Positions 9,506-18,390 are shown, numbered from the stretch's first letter. The stretch: 64,000 nt of DNA from Actinomadura nitritigenes (GCF_017573545.1 NZ_JAGEOK010000028.1:79893-143892), one strand, 5' to 3'. A program made the numbers and translations. The notes: generated from the sequence alone by a model not told the origin.

Positions 9506-10495
9506 ATGACGGCGCCGTGGCGGATCCTTTCCCTCCCCCCGCTCGGGGAGGACATCGTGCGGGGCCTGTTCGGATCGTTCGGCGACACCGTGGAGGTGGC
9601 GTTCCCGCAGACCAGGGACCGCGCCGGGCTCCTCGCGGCGCTCCCGGACGCCGAACTGGTCATCGGCGACTTCAGCGCCCAACTGAGACTCGACGCCGAG
9701 GCGGTCGCCGCCGCGCCGCACCTGGCGTTCGTGCAGATGCCCGCGGTGGGGACCGACAGCATCGACGGCGCCGCGCTGGCGGAGGCCGGCGTGCCTCTGG
9801 CCAACACCGCGGGCGCCAACGCGCGCGGGGTGGCCGAGTGGGCGGTCGGCGCCGCCTTCGCCCTGTGCCGCCACTTCGTCTGGGGCGACCGGCATGTGCG
9901 CGCGGGCGAATGGCCGCAGGCGGAGCTTCTCGCCCGGGGCACCCGGGAGGTCCATGCGCAGCGCGTGGGAGTCGTCGGCTACGGGGCCATCGGCGCGGAA
10001 GCGGCGCGGCTGTTCCAGGCCCTCGGCTGTGAGGTCTCCTACTGGACGAGGCGTCCGCGTGCTTCGGCACCGGTCACCTACAGGGAGCTCGACGATCTGC
10101 TCGCCACGTCCGACATCGTGGTGCTCGCCCTTCCGCTCACCGACGAGACGCGCGGACTCATAGGGCCGGAACGTCTCGCGCTGCTCCCCGACAAGGCGCT
10201 GCTGGTGAACGTGGCGCGCGGGGGCATAGCGCCCGACGATGCCGTCCTCGCCGCACTGGAGTCAGGACGGCTCGCAGGGGCCGCTCTGGACGTCTTCGAC
10301 GAGGAGCCGCCTCCGGTCGACCATCCCCTGCGCACGCACGAGAACGTCCTGCTGTCCCCGCATGCGGCGGGAGGGACGACGGAGTCGCAACGGAACATCG
10401 TGACGATGCTGCTCGACAACGTCACCAGGGCCGTCCAGGGACACGCGGTGCAGAACGTTGTGAACGGGGTGGATCCCCAGGTCAGAAGGAGATAA
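9506..10495 (+). CDS. D-isomer-specific 2-hydroxyacid dehydrogenase
   Basis: 329-aa NAD(P)-dependent oxidoreductase reducing a 2-oxo acid or oxidising a D-2-hydroxy acid. The Rossmann motif is GVVGYGAIGAEAARLF (about residues 150-165). The catalytic trio is Arg in VNVARGG, Glu in DVFDEEPP and His in SPHAAGGT. The N-terminal catalytic domain contains FVQMPAVGTDSID. It is a single-gene unit with ATG 9506 preceded by GGGAGG. The substrate cannot be told from sequence; hydroxypyruvate/glyoxylate-type reductases are the nearest in look. Confidence 0.9.
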   Translation: MTAPWRILSLPPLGEDIVRGLFGSFGDTVEVAFPQTRDRAGLLAALPDAELVIGDFSAQLRLDAEAVAAAPHLAFVQMPAVGTDSIDGAALAEAGVPLANTAGANARGVAEWAVGAAFALCRHFVWGDRHVRAGEWPQAELLARGTREVHAQRVGVVGYGAIGAEAARLFQALGCEVSYWTRRPRASAPVTYRELDDLLATSDIVVLALPLTDETRGLIGPERLALLPDKALLVNVARGGIAPDDAVLAALESGRLAGAALDVFDEEPPPVDHPLRTHENVLLSPHAAGGTTESQRNIVTMLLDNVTRAVQGHAVQNVVNGVDPQVRRR

Positions 10496-10598
10496 CGGAC
10501 GTTCTAGGCATTCCGTTCATCAACCGCAAGTATGCATTTGACACACGATTCTGTAGTATTGCTAAAAGTTCAACTTTGACGACCCCGAAGGGTGGGAT

Positions 10599-12086
10599 GT
10601 GCATCTCGACATCTGGCTACTCCTCGGGGCCGTGCTCGTACTCACCGCCATCGTCGCGGTCCGGCTGTCGCACCAGGCCGGCCTGCCGACCCTCCTGGCG
10701 TACATGGGCCTCGGCCTTCTCATCGGCGAGTCCGGTCCCCTCCACATCAACTTCGACAACGCCGAGCTGGCCGAGACGCTCGGCCTCGGCGCGCTCGTCC
10801 TGATCCTCGCCGAGGGCGGTCTCACCACCAGCTGGCGGCACGTGCGGCCGTCCGTGCCCGTCGCGCTCAGCGTGTCCACCATCGGCACCCTGATCAGCAT
10901 CGTCGTGGTGGCGCTCGCCGCCATGTGGCTGATCGGGATGGACTGGCGCCCGGCGTTCCTGCTGGCCGCCGTGCTCGCCCCCACCGACGCCGCGGCCGTG
11001 TTCTCGGTGCTGCGCCGGCTGCCCCTGCCCTCCCGGCTGACCGGCCTGCTCGAAGCCGAGTCCGGCTTCAACGACGCACCCGTCGTGATCATCGTGGCGA
11101 CGCTCAGCGTCAAGCACGGCGGCGTCCCCAACCTCGCCGAGCTCGCCGGTGTGATGGTGTACGAGCTGGTCGCCGGCGGCGTGCTCGGGTTCGCGATCGG
11201 CTGGCTCGGCGCGCAGGCGCTGCGCCGCGTCGCCCTGCCCGCATCCGGTCTGTACCCCATCGCCGTACTGTCACTGTCCATCGGCTCCTACGGCGCCGCC
11301 ACGCTGCTGCACGCGAGCGGCTTCCTGGCCGTCTACGTCAGCGCGCTGGTGCTCGGCAACGCGCGCCTGCCGCACCGTCCGGCCACGAGGGGCTTCGCCG
11401 AAGGCATCGGCTGGCTCTCCCAGATCGGCCTGTTCGTGATGCTGGGCCTGCTGGCCTCGCCGGGCGCGCTCCCCGGCCAGATCGTCCCGGCGCTCGTCAT
11501 CGGGTTCGTCCTGCTGCTCGTCGCGCGCCCGGTGTCGGTCGTCCTCTCCTCGATCGGGTTCAAGCTGTCGTGGGGCGAGAAGGTGTTCGCCTCATGGGCG
11601 GGGCTCCGCGGCGCCGTCCCGATCGTGCTGGCCACCATCCCGATGGTGAAGGACGTGCCGGACGCCGACCGGCTCTTCTCCATCGTCTTCAACATCGTCG
11701 TGGTGTTCACGCTCTTGCAGGGGCCCACGCTGCCCCTGGTCGCACGCTGGTGCCGCCTCGAGAGCGACGAGCAGACGCGCGAACTGGACGTGGAGGCCGC
11801 ACCCCTGGAGGAGCTCCATGCGGACCTGCTCGAAGTCCGCATCCCGCCGGACTCCCTCTTGAGCGGGGTGGAGATCTTCGAGCTGCGGTTGCCCGCCGGA
11901 GCGTCCATTACCCTCGTCGTACGGGACGGGGAGAGCTTCGTACCGGAACCCACCACGCCCTTGGAAAGCGGCGACACGCTGCTGGTCGTGACCACCGAGG
12001 CCGTACGCGAGAGCACGGAACGCAGGCTGCGCGCCATCAGCCGCCGCGGGAAGCTGGCCGGCTGGTTCGGCGAGACCGGCGCATGA
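10599..12086 (+). CDS. Potassium/proton antiporter, CPA family with C-terminal RCK-like domain
   Basis: 495-aa inner-membrane antiporter. About 12 TM helices span residues 4-385, with the ion-site motif LAPTDAAAVFSVL and the conserved EAESGFNDAPVV. The cytosolic tail (about 400-490) looks like an RCK_C/TrkA_C domain: a GVEIFELRLPAGASI strand followed by SGDTLLVVTTEAV. This is the NhaP2/KhaP-type layout, used for K+ (or Na+) efflux. RCK_C domains of related transporters bind c-di-AMP, so ligand gating is possible but not shown. GTG 10599 follows GGTGGGAT. The 103-bp upstream gap is AT-rich for this genome and contains TTGACA at about 10534-10539. Confidence 0.88.
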   Translation: MHLDIWLLLGAVLVLTAIVAVRLSHQAGLPTLLAYMGLGLLIGESGPLHINFDNAELAETLGLGALVLILAEGGLTTSWRHVRPSVPVALSVSTIGTLISIVVVALAAMWLIGMDWRPAFLLAAVLAPTDAAAVFSVLRRLPLPSRLTGLLEAESGFNDAPVVIIVATLSVKHGGVPNLAELAGVMVYELVAGGVLGFAIGWLGAQALRRVALPASGLYPIAVLSLSIGSYGAATLLHASGFLAVYVSALVLGNARLPHRPATRGFAEGIGWLSQIGLFVMLGLLASPGALPGQIVPALVIGFVLLLVARPVSVVLSSIGFKLSWGEKVFASWAGLRGAVPIVLATIPMVKDVPDADRLFSIVFNIVVVFTLLQGPTLPLVARWCRLESDEQTRELDVEAAPLEELHADLLEVRIPPDSLLSGVEIFELRLPAGASITLVVRDGESFVPEPTTPLESGDTLLVVTTEAVRESTERRLRAISRRGKLAGWFGETGA

Positions 12087-12248
12087 GCGTTCCGCTGCAG
12101 GGGCACCGGGGCCCGACCCGGCTCGGGCCTCGGGGCGGCTGGGAACAGACCCGCGGCGAATCGTGTTCCACGGGTGGGTACCATTAGCAGTCATCTAGAG
12201 TGAGTGCCAGTCCGGGACGGCGCCGGACTGAGTCAGCGAGGAGGAACC

Positions 12249-12602
12249 GTGCCGACGTATCAGTACGTTTGCACCGAGTGCGGCGAGCCTCTGGAGGTCG
12301 TGCAGAAGTTCAGCGACGACGCGCTGACCGAATGCCCGGCATGCAGCGGAAAGCTCCGCAAGGTCTTCTCCGCCGCGGGGATCATCTTCAAGGGGTCGGG
12401 CTTCTACCGCACCGACAGCCGCGGCTCCGGCAAGTCGTCCTCCACCGTGGGGAGCTCGTCCAACGGCTCGAACGGCTCGTCGTCGAGCGGTGACTCCGGC
12501 AAGTCCGACTCGGCGTCCTCGTCGAGCTCGTCGAGCGACTCGTCGTCGTCCTCGTCTTCCACCTCTTCGCCGAAGTCGTCTTCGTCCGAGAAGGTGGCCT
12601 GA
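12249..12602 (+). CDS. FmdB-family zinc-ribbon protein with serine-rich tail
   Basis: 117-aa small protein. A zinc ribbon with two CxxC pairs (CTEC and CPAC) and the typical opening PTYQYVC form the FmdB regulatory-domain family. The last 60 residues are almost only Ser with Gly, Lys and Asp, so they are probably disordered. GTG 12249 follows a perfect GAGGAA. FmdB-type proteins are thought to be regulators but their role is unclear. A strong terminator follows 50 bp after the stop. Confidence 0.85.
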   Translation: MPTYQYVCTECGEPLEVVQKFSDDALTECPACSGKLRKVFSAAGIIFKGSGFYRTDSRGSGKSSSTVGSSSNGSNGSSSSGDSGKSDSASSSSSSSDSSSSSSSTSSPKSSSSEKVA

Positions 12603-12652
12603 CCCAGGGGTCGCGCCCGCATCTGGGACTACGCCTCACCACCGTTCTTCTC

Positions 12653-12690
12653 GAAGGCCGGAGGAACCCGCCCGGGTTCCTCCGGCCTTC
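12653..12690 (+). terminator. Strong hairpin terminator after fmdB
   Basis: Perfect 17-bp inverted repeat (GAAGGCCGGAGGAACCC and its complement) around a 4-nt loop GCCC. There is no long T-run, which is usual for high-GC actinobacteria. It ends fmdB transcription and insulates the MMPL gene's control region. Confidence 0.85.
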
Positions 12691-12753
12691 GTCGTGCTCT
12701 GGGGGACATCCCTGAGGGCACCCCTACCCCGCCCCTGAGGCCACCCCGAGATT

Positions 12754-12825
12754 TCGCGATATAACTTGCTTTCTCTCGCCTTCCGAGAGACTCTGGCTCT
12801 GAGCAAGTTTCGCGTCATATCGCGA
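12754..12825. promoter_or_regulatory. Nested inverted repeat, candidate operator of the MMPL gene
   Basis: Three nested dyads share one centre. TCGCGATAT (12754-12762) pairs with ATATCGCGA (12817-12825), AACTTGC (12763-12769) with GCAAGTT (12803-12809), and TCTCTCG (12772-12778) with CGAGAGA (12784-12790). A second TCGCG occurs at 12810-12814. The element ends 28 bp before the MMPL start and is AT-rich against its surroundings. TCGCGATAT-type half sites are familiar as PadR/TetR-like operators in actinobacteria. No regulator gene lies beside it. Confidence 0.6.
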
Positions 12826-12853
12826 GATTCACGGACTTCTCAGGAGATCGACC

Positions 12854-14983
12854 ATGCGCGCACAGAGCCAGGCTCCCCCCAGAACACCGGCCCGCAGGCT
12901 CGCCGGGCTGATCGCCGGACGCCGCGGCAAGTGGGCGGTCCTCGCCGTCTGGATCGTCCTGCTGGCCGCTCTCGGCCCGCTCGCCGGGCGGCTGGCCGAC
13001 GCCGAGGACAACGACGCGGCGTCATGGCTGCCGGCGAGCGCCGAGTCCACGCAGGTCGTCAAGCAGCAGGACGCCTTCCAGAAGGACGAGACGATGCTCG
13101 CCGTCATCGTCTACGAGCGCCCTTCCGGCATCACCGCGGCCGACCGCGCCAAGGCCGCCGCCGACAGGCCCGCCTTCGAGCGCCTCCCGGGTGCCGAGAA
13201 GGCGCAGGGGCCGTTCCCGTCCAAGGACGGCAGGGCCCTGGAGACCCTCGTCCCGATCAAGAGCGACGACGTGACCGACGCCGTCGACCAGGCCCGCGAC
13301 CTCGTCAAGCGGGGACCGCCCGGCCTGTCCGCGCACGTCACCGGGCCCGCGGGCGCCGGCTCCGACCAGTTCGGCGTGTTCCAGAGCCTCGACGGCTTCC
13401 TGCTCATGGCGGCCGGCATCGTGGTGATCGTCCTGCTGCTGATCATCTACCGCAGCCCCATGCTGTGGTTCATCCCGGTGCTCAGCGCCGTCTTCGCCCT
13501 CGGGCTCGCCCAGTCGGTCGTCTACCTGCTGGCCAAGTACGCCGACCTGACCGTCAACGGGATGAGCTCCGGCATCATGACCGTGCTGGTGTTCGGCGTC
13601 GCCACCGACTACGCCCTCCTGCTCGTCGCCCGCTACCGAGAGGAGCTCCACCGGCACGAGGACCGGCACGAGGCCATGGCGTTCGCCCTGCGCCGCGCCG
13701 CGCCCGCCGTGATCGCGTCCGCCGCCACCGTCGCCGTCGGCCTGCTGTGCCTGCTGCTCGCCGACCTGAACTCCACCGCCGGGCTCGGCCCGGTCGCCGC
13801 GGCGGGCGTCCTCACCGCGCTGGCCGCGATGGTCACGCTGCTGCCCGCCCTGCTCGTCATCTTCGGCCGCTGGGTGTTCTGGCCGCTCGTCCCCCGCTAC
13901 GACGCCAAGTACCTCGAACCCGAGGCGTACGAGGCCGAGCACGGCATCTGGTCCCGCGTGGCGGGCCTCGTGGGCAGGCGCTCGCGTGTGCTCTGGCTCA
14001 CCACCGGCATCGTCCTGGTCGGCCTCACCTTCGGCCTCGGCTCGCTCAAGGCCGACGGGCTCTCCAACGCGGGGCAGTTCACCGGACGCCCCGACTCGAT
14101 CGCCGGGCAGGAGGCCGTGGCGCGGCACTACCCCGCCGGATCCGGCTCCCCCGCCGTCGTCATCGGCAAGGCGCCGGCGTCGGCGCAGATCGCCGCCGCG
14201 GCCGGGCGCACGGAGGGCGTCGCCCAGGTCGGTCCACCCGCCACCGCCGGCGGGCTGGTCATGTACGAGGCGACCCTGCGCGACCCCGCCGACAGCAAGG
14301 CGGCCGAGCGGACCATCGACCGGCTCCGGGACGCGGTGCACGCCGTCCCGTCCGCCGACGCGAAGGTGGGCGGCACCACCGCCACGTCCCTGGACACCAA
14401 GCGGGCCTCCGTGCGCGACAACAAGGTCATCATGCCGATCGTGCTCGGCGTGGTCTTCGTCATCCTCGTCCTGCTGCTGCGCGCGCTCGTCGCGCCGCTG
14501 CTGATGATGGGCACCGTCGTCCTGTCGTTCCTCGCCTCGCTGGGCGCGTGCGCGCTCATCTTCAGGCACGGCTTCGGCTTCGAGGGCACGGACACGGGGT
14601 TCCCCCTGCAGGCGTTCACCTTCCTGGTGGCGCTCGGGGTCGACTACAACATCTTCCTCATGCACCGCGTACGCGAGGAGTCCCAGGCGCTCGGCACGCG
14701 GCGCGGCATCCGGCGCGGCCTCACCGTCACCGGCGGGGTCATCACCTCGGCCGGGGTGGTGCTGGCGGCGACGTTCGGCGCGATGGCGACGCTGCCGCTG
14801 GTGTCCATGGTGGAGATGGGCTTCGTCGTCGCGTTCGGCGTCCTGTTCGACACGCTGGTCGTCCGGTCGCTGCTCCTGCCCGCCCTGTCGCACGACCTCG
14901 GACGGCGGATCTGGGCGCCGGGGCGGCTCGCCGCGCGCGAGGCGGGCACCGGCAGGTCCCGGGTCCTCGACCGGGTCGGCTGA
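12854..14983 (+). CDS. MMPL/RND-family membrane transporter
   Basis: 709-aa exporter of lipids or drugs. It has two MMPL halves, each a TM helix, an extracytoplasmic loop and a five-helix bundle: TM1 at about 27-47, the first bundle about 175-340, TM7 about 375-395, the second bundle about 520-690. The first half carries FGVATDYALLLVARYREE and the second the matching ALGVDYNIFLMHRVREE; the Asp residues in these motifs are the proton-relay candidates. ATG 12854 follows CAGGAGATCG. It is a single gene between two terminators, with a conspicuous inverted repeat before it that may hold a repressor site. Confidence 0.92.
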   Translation: MRAQSQAPPRTPARRLAGLIAGRRGKWAVLAVWIVLLAALGPLAGRLADAEDNDAASWLPASAESTQVVKQQDAFQKDETMLAVIVYERPSGITAADRAKAAADRPAFERLPGAEKAQGPFPSKDGRALETLVPIKSDDVTDAVDQARDLVKRGPPGLSAHVTGPAGAGSDQFGVFQSLDGFLLMAAGIVVIVLLLIIYRSPMLWFIPVLSAVFALGLAQSVVYLLAKYADLTVNGMSSGIMTVLVFGVATDYALLLVARYREELHRHEDRHEAMAFALRRAAPAVIASAATVAVGLLCLLLADLNSTAGLGPVAAAGVLTALAAMVTLLPALLVIFGRWVFWPLVPRYDAKYLEPEAYEAEHGIWSRVAGLVGRRSRVLWLTTGIVLVGLTFGLGSLKADGLSNAGQFTGRPDSIAGQEAVARHYPAGSGSPAVVIGKAPASAQIAAAAGRTEGVAQVGPPATAGGLVMYEATLRDPADSKAAERTIDRLRDAVHAVPSADAKVGGTTATSLDTKRASVRDNKVIMPIVLGVVFVILVLLLRALVAPLLMMGTVVLSFLASLGACALIFRHGFGFEGTDTGFPLQAFTFLVALGVDYNIFLMHRVREESQALGTRRGIRRGLTVTGGVITSAGVVLAATFGAMATLPLVSMVEMGFVVAFGVLFDTLVVRSLLLPALSHDLGRRIWAPGRLAAREAGTGRSRVLDRVG

Positions 14984-15011
14984 CGCGATATCCGCCCGGT
15001 CCTGGGGACGC

Positions 15012-15042
15012 GGAGGGGTCCGGCGGGGCGCCGGGCCCCTCC
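15012..15042 (+). terminator. Hairpin terminator after MMPL gene
   Basis: GGAGGGG pairs with CCCCTCC, and inside it CCGGC pairs with GCCGG. It lies about 30 bp after the MMPL stop and ends immediately before a run of 9-bp repeats. Confidence 0.65.
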
Positions 15043-15075
15043 GCCGCGTCCGCCGCGTCCGCCGCGTCCGCCGAT
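15041..15075. repeat. 9-bp direct repeats CCGCGTCCG
   Basis: Three tandem copies plus a partial copy of a 9-bp unit in the gap between the MMPL terminator and the MTA phosphorylase gene. Simple-sequence expansion, with no evident function. Confidence 0.6.
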
Positions 15076-15140
15076 CATGAAGTTATCCACATTTCACGGC
15101 GGATCCGCACGGGTCCGGCGGGCTGGTTAGTGTCGGCGGC

Positions 15141-15959
15141 ATGTCCACCAACTCGCAGCCCACGGCCGAGATCGCGGTCATCGGCGGTTCCGGCTTCTAC
15201 TCCTTCCTCGACGACGTCGAGGAGGTGCGCGTCGACACCCCCTACGGCCCGCCGAGCGACAGCGTCCACGTCGGCGAGCTCGCCGGGCGGCGCGTCGCGT
15301 TCATCCCCCGGCACGGCCGCGACCACCGCTTCCCGCCCCACAAGATCCCCTACCGGGCCAACCTGTGGGCCCTGAGGGCGCTGGGCGTCCGGCAGGTCCT
15401 CGCGCCGAGCGCGGTCGGCTCGCTGACCCCCGACCTCGGGCCCGGCACGCTGGCCGTCCCCGACCAGTTCGTCGACCGGACGTCCGGCCGCCGGCAGACC
15501 TACTACGACGACGGCGCCGCGATCCACGTCTCCTTCTCCGACCCGTACTGCCCGGTCGGCCGGCGCGCCGCCGTCGACGCCGCCGACGCCGCCGGATGGG
15601 CGCCCGTCGACGGCGGCACCCTCGTCGTCATCGAGGGCCCCCGGTTCTCCACCCGGGCCGAGTCCCGCTGGTTCGCCGGCCAGGGCTGGACGCTCGTCGG
15701 GATGACCGGCCACCCCGAGGCCGTCCTCGCCCGCGAGCTGGCGCTCTGCTACACCCCGCTGTGCCTGGTCACCGACCTCGACGCCGGCATCGAGGAGGGT
15801 GACGGTGTCACCATGGACGAGGTGCTGCGGGTGTTCGGCGAGAACATCGGGCGGCTGCGCGGCCTCGTCGCGGACGTGGTGAAGGCGCTGCCCGCCGAAC
15901 GCGGCTGCGCCTGCCCCTCGGTCCTGGACGGCATGGCCCTCCCGCTGGAGCTGCCGTGA
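15141..15959 (+). CDS. mtnP: S-methyl-5'-thioadenosine phosphorylase
   Basis: 272-aa cytosolic nucleoside phosphorylase of the methionine-salvage/polyamine by-product pathway. It opens with AVIGGSGFY and has IPRHGRDHRFPPHKIPYRANLWAL for phosphate and base binding, IEGPRFSTRAES, GMTGHPEAVLARE and TDLDAG. The Asp residues in the last motif, where purine nucleoside phosphorylases have Asn, favour a 6-aminopurine, hence MTA. One oddity: GMT replaces the usual NMT. ATG 15141 is used. Its stop overlaps the next gene's GTG by 4 bp. Confidence 0.9.
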   Translation: MSTNSQPTAEIAVIGGSGFYSFLDDVEEVRVDTPYGPPSDSVHVGELAGRRVAFIPRHGRDHRFPPHKIPYRANLWALRALGVRQVLAPSAVGSLTPDLGPGTLAVPDQFVDRTSGRRQTYYDDGAAIHVSFSDPYCPVGRRAAVDAADAAGWAPVDGGTLVVIEGPRFSTRAESRWFAGQGWTLVGMTGHPEAVLARELALCYTPLCLVTDLDAGIEEGDGVTMDEVLRVFGENIGRLRGLVADVVKALPAERGCACPSVLDGMALPLELP

Positions 15960-16576
15960 GGGCACGCGCGGCCCGGCTCCGGCGGCCGCTGGCGGCGCTG
16001 TCCGCCGCGGCCGCCGCGGGCTTGGCCCTCACCGCGCTGCGGCCGGGGCCGCCGCCCTCGGCCCGCGTCCTGGCCGCGGCCCGCGACCTGCCCGCCGGCG
16101 CCACGCTCGGCACGTCCGACCTCCGCGCCCTCGACCTGCCGCCCCCGGCCGTCCCGGCGGGCGCGCTCCGCTCCGGCGCGGCCGGGCGGGTCCTCGCGGG
16201 CCCCGTGCGGCGCGGCGAGCCGCTCACCGACGCCCGCCTGGTCGGCGAGGGGCTCCTGCGCGGCTACGGCCCCGGGACGGTCGCCGCGCCCGTCCGCATC
16301 GCCGACGCCGACACCGTCCGGCTGCTGCACTCCGGCGACCGGGTCGACGTGCTGGCCGGCCCGCCCTCCTCCGGTCCCGACGGCCTCCCCGGCGGAGACG
16401 GCCGGTGGGGCGCGGCCCGCGTGATCGTGTCCGGCGTGCCGGTGGTGACCGTGCCGCGGCGCGGCGACGAGGGCGGCCGGGAGGGGGCCCTGGTGGTCCT
16501 CGCGACCGACCGGGCGCAGGCCCAGGCCCTCGCCGGCGCGGGCCCCGCCCTCTCGATCACCATCACCGGCCCCTGA
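15956..16576 (+). CDS. SAF-domain protein, CpaB/RcpC-like
   Basis: 206-aa protein with an N-terminal hydrophobic anchor (about 10-28) and an SAF domain starting VLAAARDLPAGATLG. The LRSGAAGRVLAGPVRRGEPLTDARLVG block follows. The C-terminal RcpC-like part has DRVDVLAG and VVTVP. CpaB-type proteins are periplasmic or secretin-associated parts of Flp/Tad pili, but no tad genes are in view. GTG 15956 overlaps the mtnP stop (GTGA), so the two are translationally coupled, an association also seen elsewhere in actinobacteria. Its own function is uncertain. Confidence 0.78.
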   Translation: MRARAARLRRPLAALSAAAAAGLALTALRPGPPPSARVLAAARDLPAGATLGTSDLRALDLPPPAVPAGALRSGAAGRVLAGPVRRGEPLTDARLVGEGLLRGYGPGTVAAPVRIADADTVRLLHSGDRVDVLAGPPSSGPDGLPGGDGRWGAARVIVSGVPVVTVPRRGDEGGREGALVVLATDRAQAQALAGAGPALSITITGP

Positions 16577-16863
16577 CCGCCTCGTGGACGGGCGGGGGAT
16601 CAAGCGTCGGCGGGCAGCTCACCGCCGCCGCGGCCAGCCGTCAACTTGGCGCAAGGGGTGAACCTTCATTACCATCCGTAGCCGTTCCGCCCGGCTCGGG
16701 CCGGACCGAACATCAGTGATATGACGCACGCGGGAGCGAGAACCCCCTCCGGTCAGGGCAGACCAGACACTGATCGGCCATGCCCCTCGCCCGCACCCAC
16801 AGCCGATCCCCGCCGGGAGGGCGTCCGACGGGACGCGCCCCACCGACCCCCAGGAGCACGCAC
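16577..16863. other. Gap upstream of mscL, no gene seen
   Basis: 287 bp with no convincing frame. It holds a small hairpin (CCGGC/GCCGG, about 16689-16702) and a moderately AT-rich stretch around 16660-16730 that is probably the mscL promoter. I could not fit it to a known riboswitch by eye. Confidence 0.4.
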
Positions 16864-17274
16864 ATGGGCGGATTCAAGAAATTCCTCTTCCGCGGAAACC
16901 TCGTCGACCTCGCCGTCGCGTTCGTCGTCGGAGCCGCGTTCGCCTCGCTGGTCAAGGACTTCGCGAACTCCTTCATCACCCCGCTGATCGCGCTGATCGG
17001 CGGCAAGCCCGACTACACCCGGCTCTCCCTGACGATCGAGGGCACGAAGTTCCCCTACGGCATCTTCGTCACCTCGGCGATCGCCTTCTTCATCACCTCG
17101 GTGATCGTCTACTTCCTGGTCGTGCTGCCGACCACGAAGCTGATCGAGCGCATGGACCGCGGGAAGGAGGCCACCGAGCGGGAGTGCCCCGAGTGCCTCG
17201 CCGAGATCCCCATCAGGGCGCGGCGCTGCCGGTTCTGCACCTCCGAGATCGTCCCGCTGGCGAAGACCCCCTGA
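16864..17274 (+). CDS. mscL: Large-conductance mechanosensitive channel with C-terminal zinc ribbon
   Basis: 136-aa inner-membrane pentameric osmotic safety valve. The N-terminal GFKKFLFRGNLVDLAVAFVVG carries the amphipathic helix and the pore helix TM1. A loop follows (KPDYTRLSLTIEG), then TM2 (ITSVIVYFLVVLP) and the basic segment after it. The last 30 residues form a CPEC...CRFC zinc-ribbon-like tail in place of the usual helical bundle. ATG 16864 follows GGAG; the longer frame from 16780 has no support. Its stop is 3 bp from the stop of the convergent VanY gene. Confidence 0.95.
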   Translation: MGGFKKFLFRGNLVDLAVAFVVGAAFASLVKDFANSFITPLIALIGGKPDYTRLSLTIEGTKFPYGIFVTSAIAFFITSVIVYFLVVLPTTKLIERMDRGKEATERECPECLAEIPIRARRCRFCTSEIVPLAKTP

Positions 17275-17277
17275 CGT

Positions 17278-18309
17278 TCAGTACTGGCTCTCGGTGCCGT
17301 ACTCCCAGTGCCAGGGCTCGAACGGGTTGCTGTAGGCCCACGCCGGGTGGAACCACCCGTACTTCCTGGAGTTGGCCTTCAGCCAGTTGAACTGCACCGA
17401 GCCCTGGTTCTGCACCCCGCCGCAGACGTCGATGGCCTGGCCCTTGCCGTGGTTGCTGGTGCCGGGCACGGCCGCGAAGCCGGGCCGCCGCACGTAGACG
17501 GACTGCTGCTCGGCCAGGCTCCGGTAGGAGTCCGTCAGGCACATGTCGCGGCCGAAGTGCGCCTTGTACGCCGCGTTCAGCTTGTAGAAGGCGAGCGCCG
17601 CGTCGGCGCGCAGCTCGCGCCCCTTCTGCGGCAGCGGGCACAGGTACTTCTGCGGGATCAGCCCGTTGGGGAACTTCTTGGCGTCGGCGGCGAGGCTCTT
17701 GTCACAGCCGAGTTCCAGCCGCTTGCTCGCGGGCAGCTTCTTGAGCATCGCGTTCAGCTGGTCGGTGAGCTGCGCGGACCGCTGCTTCAGCCCGTCGATG
17801 TCCTGCTGCACGCGCGTCTGCGCGATCGCGCTGCGGGACTGCAGGTCCTGCGCGGTGGACGCCAGCTGCTGCTTGCGCTTCTGCAGCGCGTCGGCACGGT
17901 CCACAAGCGCCTGCTGCGACCGGGCGAGCAGGGTCACGTCCGCGGTGGCGCGCAGCGCCTCCTCCGGATCGCCGCCGCCGAACACCGCCATCGACCCGGC
18001 CGCGCCGGGCTGCTGGTAGGAGGAGTTCGCGAGCCGGGCCAGCGGCTGCCGGATCTCGTTCAGCTGCGCCTCGGCGTCCGCGAGGTCCTGCAGCGTCGCC
18101 TTCAGCTTGCTCTGCGAGGCCGCCAGGTCCTTCCTGCGGCCCTCCATGTCCTTGGTGGCCGACTCGAGTTCGTCGCGAGCCTTCGCGGCGGCCTCGCGCA
18201 GCGACTTGACGTCGTCCCCGCCATCGGCCGCCCTGCCGGCACCCTGCGGCACGAGCGTCGCCATCACCAGGACGGCCGCGGCCAACGCAGCCGACCGGGG
18301 GTTCGGCAC
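17278..18309 (-). CDS. Secreted VanY-type D-Ala-D-Ala carboxypeptidase with coiled-coil stalk
   Basis: 343 aa. A Sec signal peptide (about 1-28, ending AGRA) is followed by a long Ala/Gln/Lys-rich coiled coil (about 32-200) and a zinc peptidase domain of the VanY/DacB family. The peptidase shows DSYRSLAEQ, GTSNHGKGQAIDV (the SxHxxGxAxD metal motif) and FEPWHWEY. It should trim peptidoglycan stem peptides outside the cell. A coiled coil before a peptidase recalls NlpC/P60 and FtsX-activated hydrolases, so activation by a membrane partner is possible. A monocistronic unit, convergent with mscL. Confidence 0.9.
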   Translation of the reverse strand: MPNPRSAALAAAVLVMATLVPQGAGRAADGGDDVKSLREAAAKARDELESATKDMEGRRKDLAASQSKLKATLQDLADAEAQLNEIRQPLARLANSSYQQPGAAGSMAVFGGGDPEEALRATADVTLLARSQQALVDRADALQKRKQQLASTAQDLQSRSAIAQTRVQQDIDGLKQRSAQLTDQLNAMLKKLPASKRLELGCDKSLAADAKKFPNGLIPQKYLCPLPQKGRELRADAALAFYKLNAAYKAHFGRDMCLTDSYRSLAEQQSVYVRRPGFAAVPGTSNHGKGQAIDVCGGVQNQGSVQFNWLKANSRKYGWFHPAWAYSNPFEPWHWEYGTESQY

Positions 18310-18390
18310 GGTGGTTTTCCTCCTGATGCCCGAATACGAACAGCGGCAGAACGCTACTACAGGTTCACAGTTGAACAGGGCGCAACCGCA

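Noticed and set aside
16577..16863. c-di-AMP (ydaO-type) riboswitch before mscL
   Set aside because: GGGGTGAACC-like words occur, but I could not assemble the conserved helices by eye. A covariance-model search would be needed.
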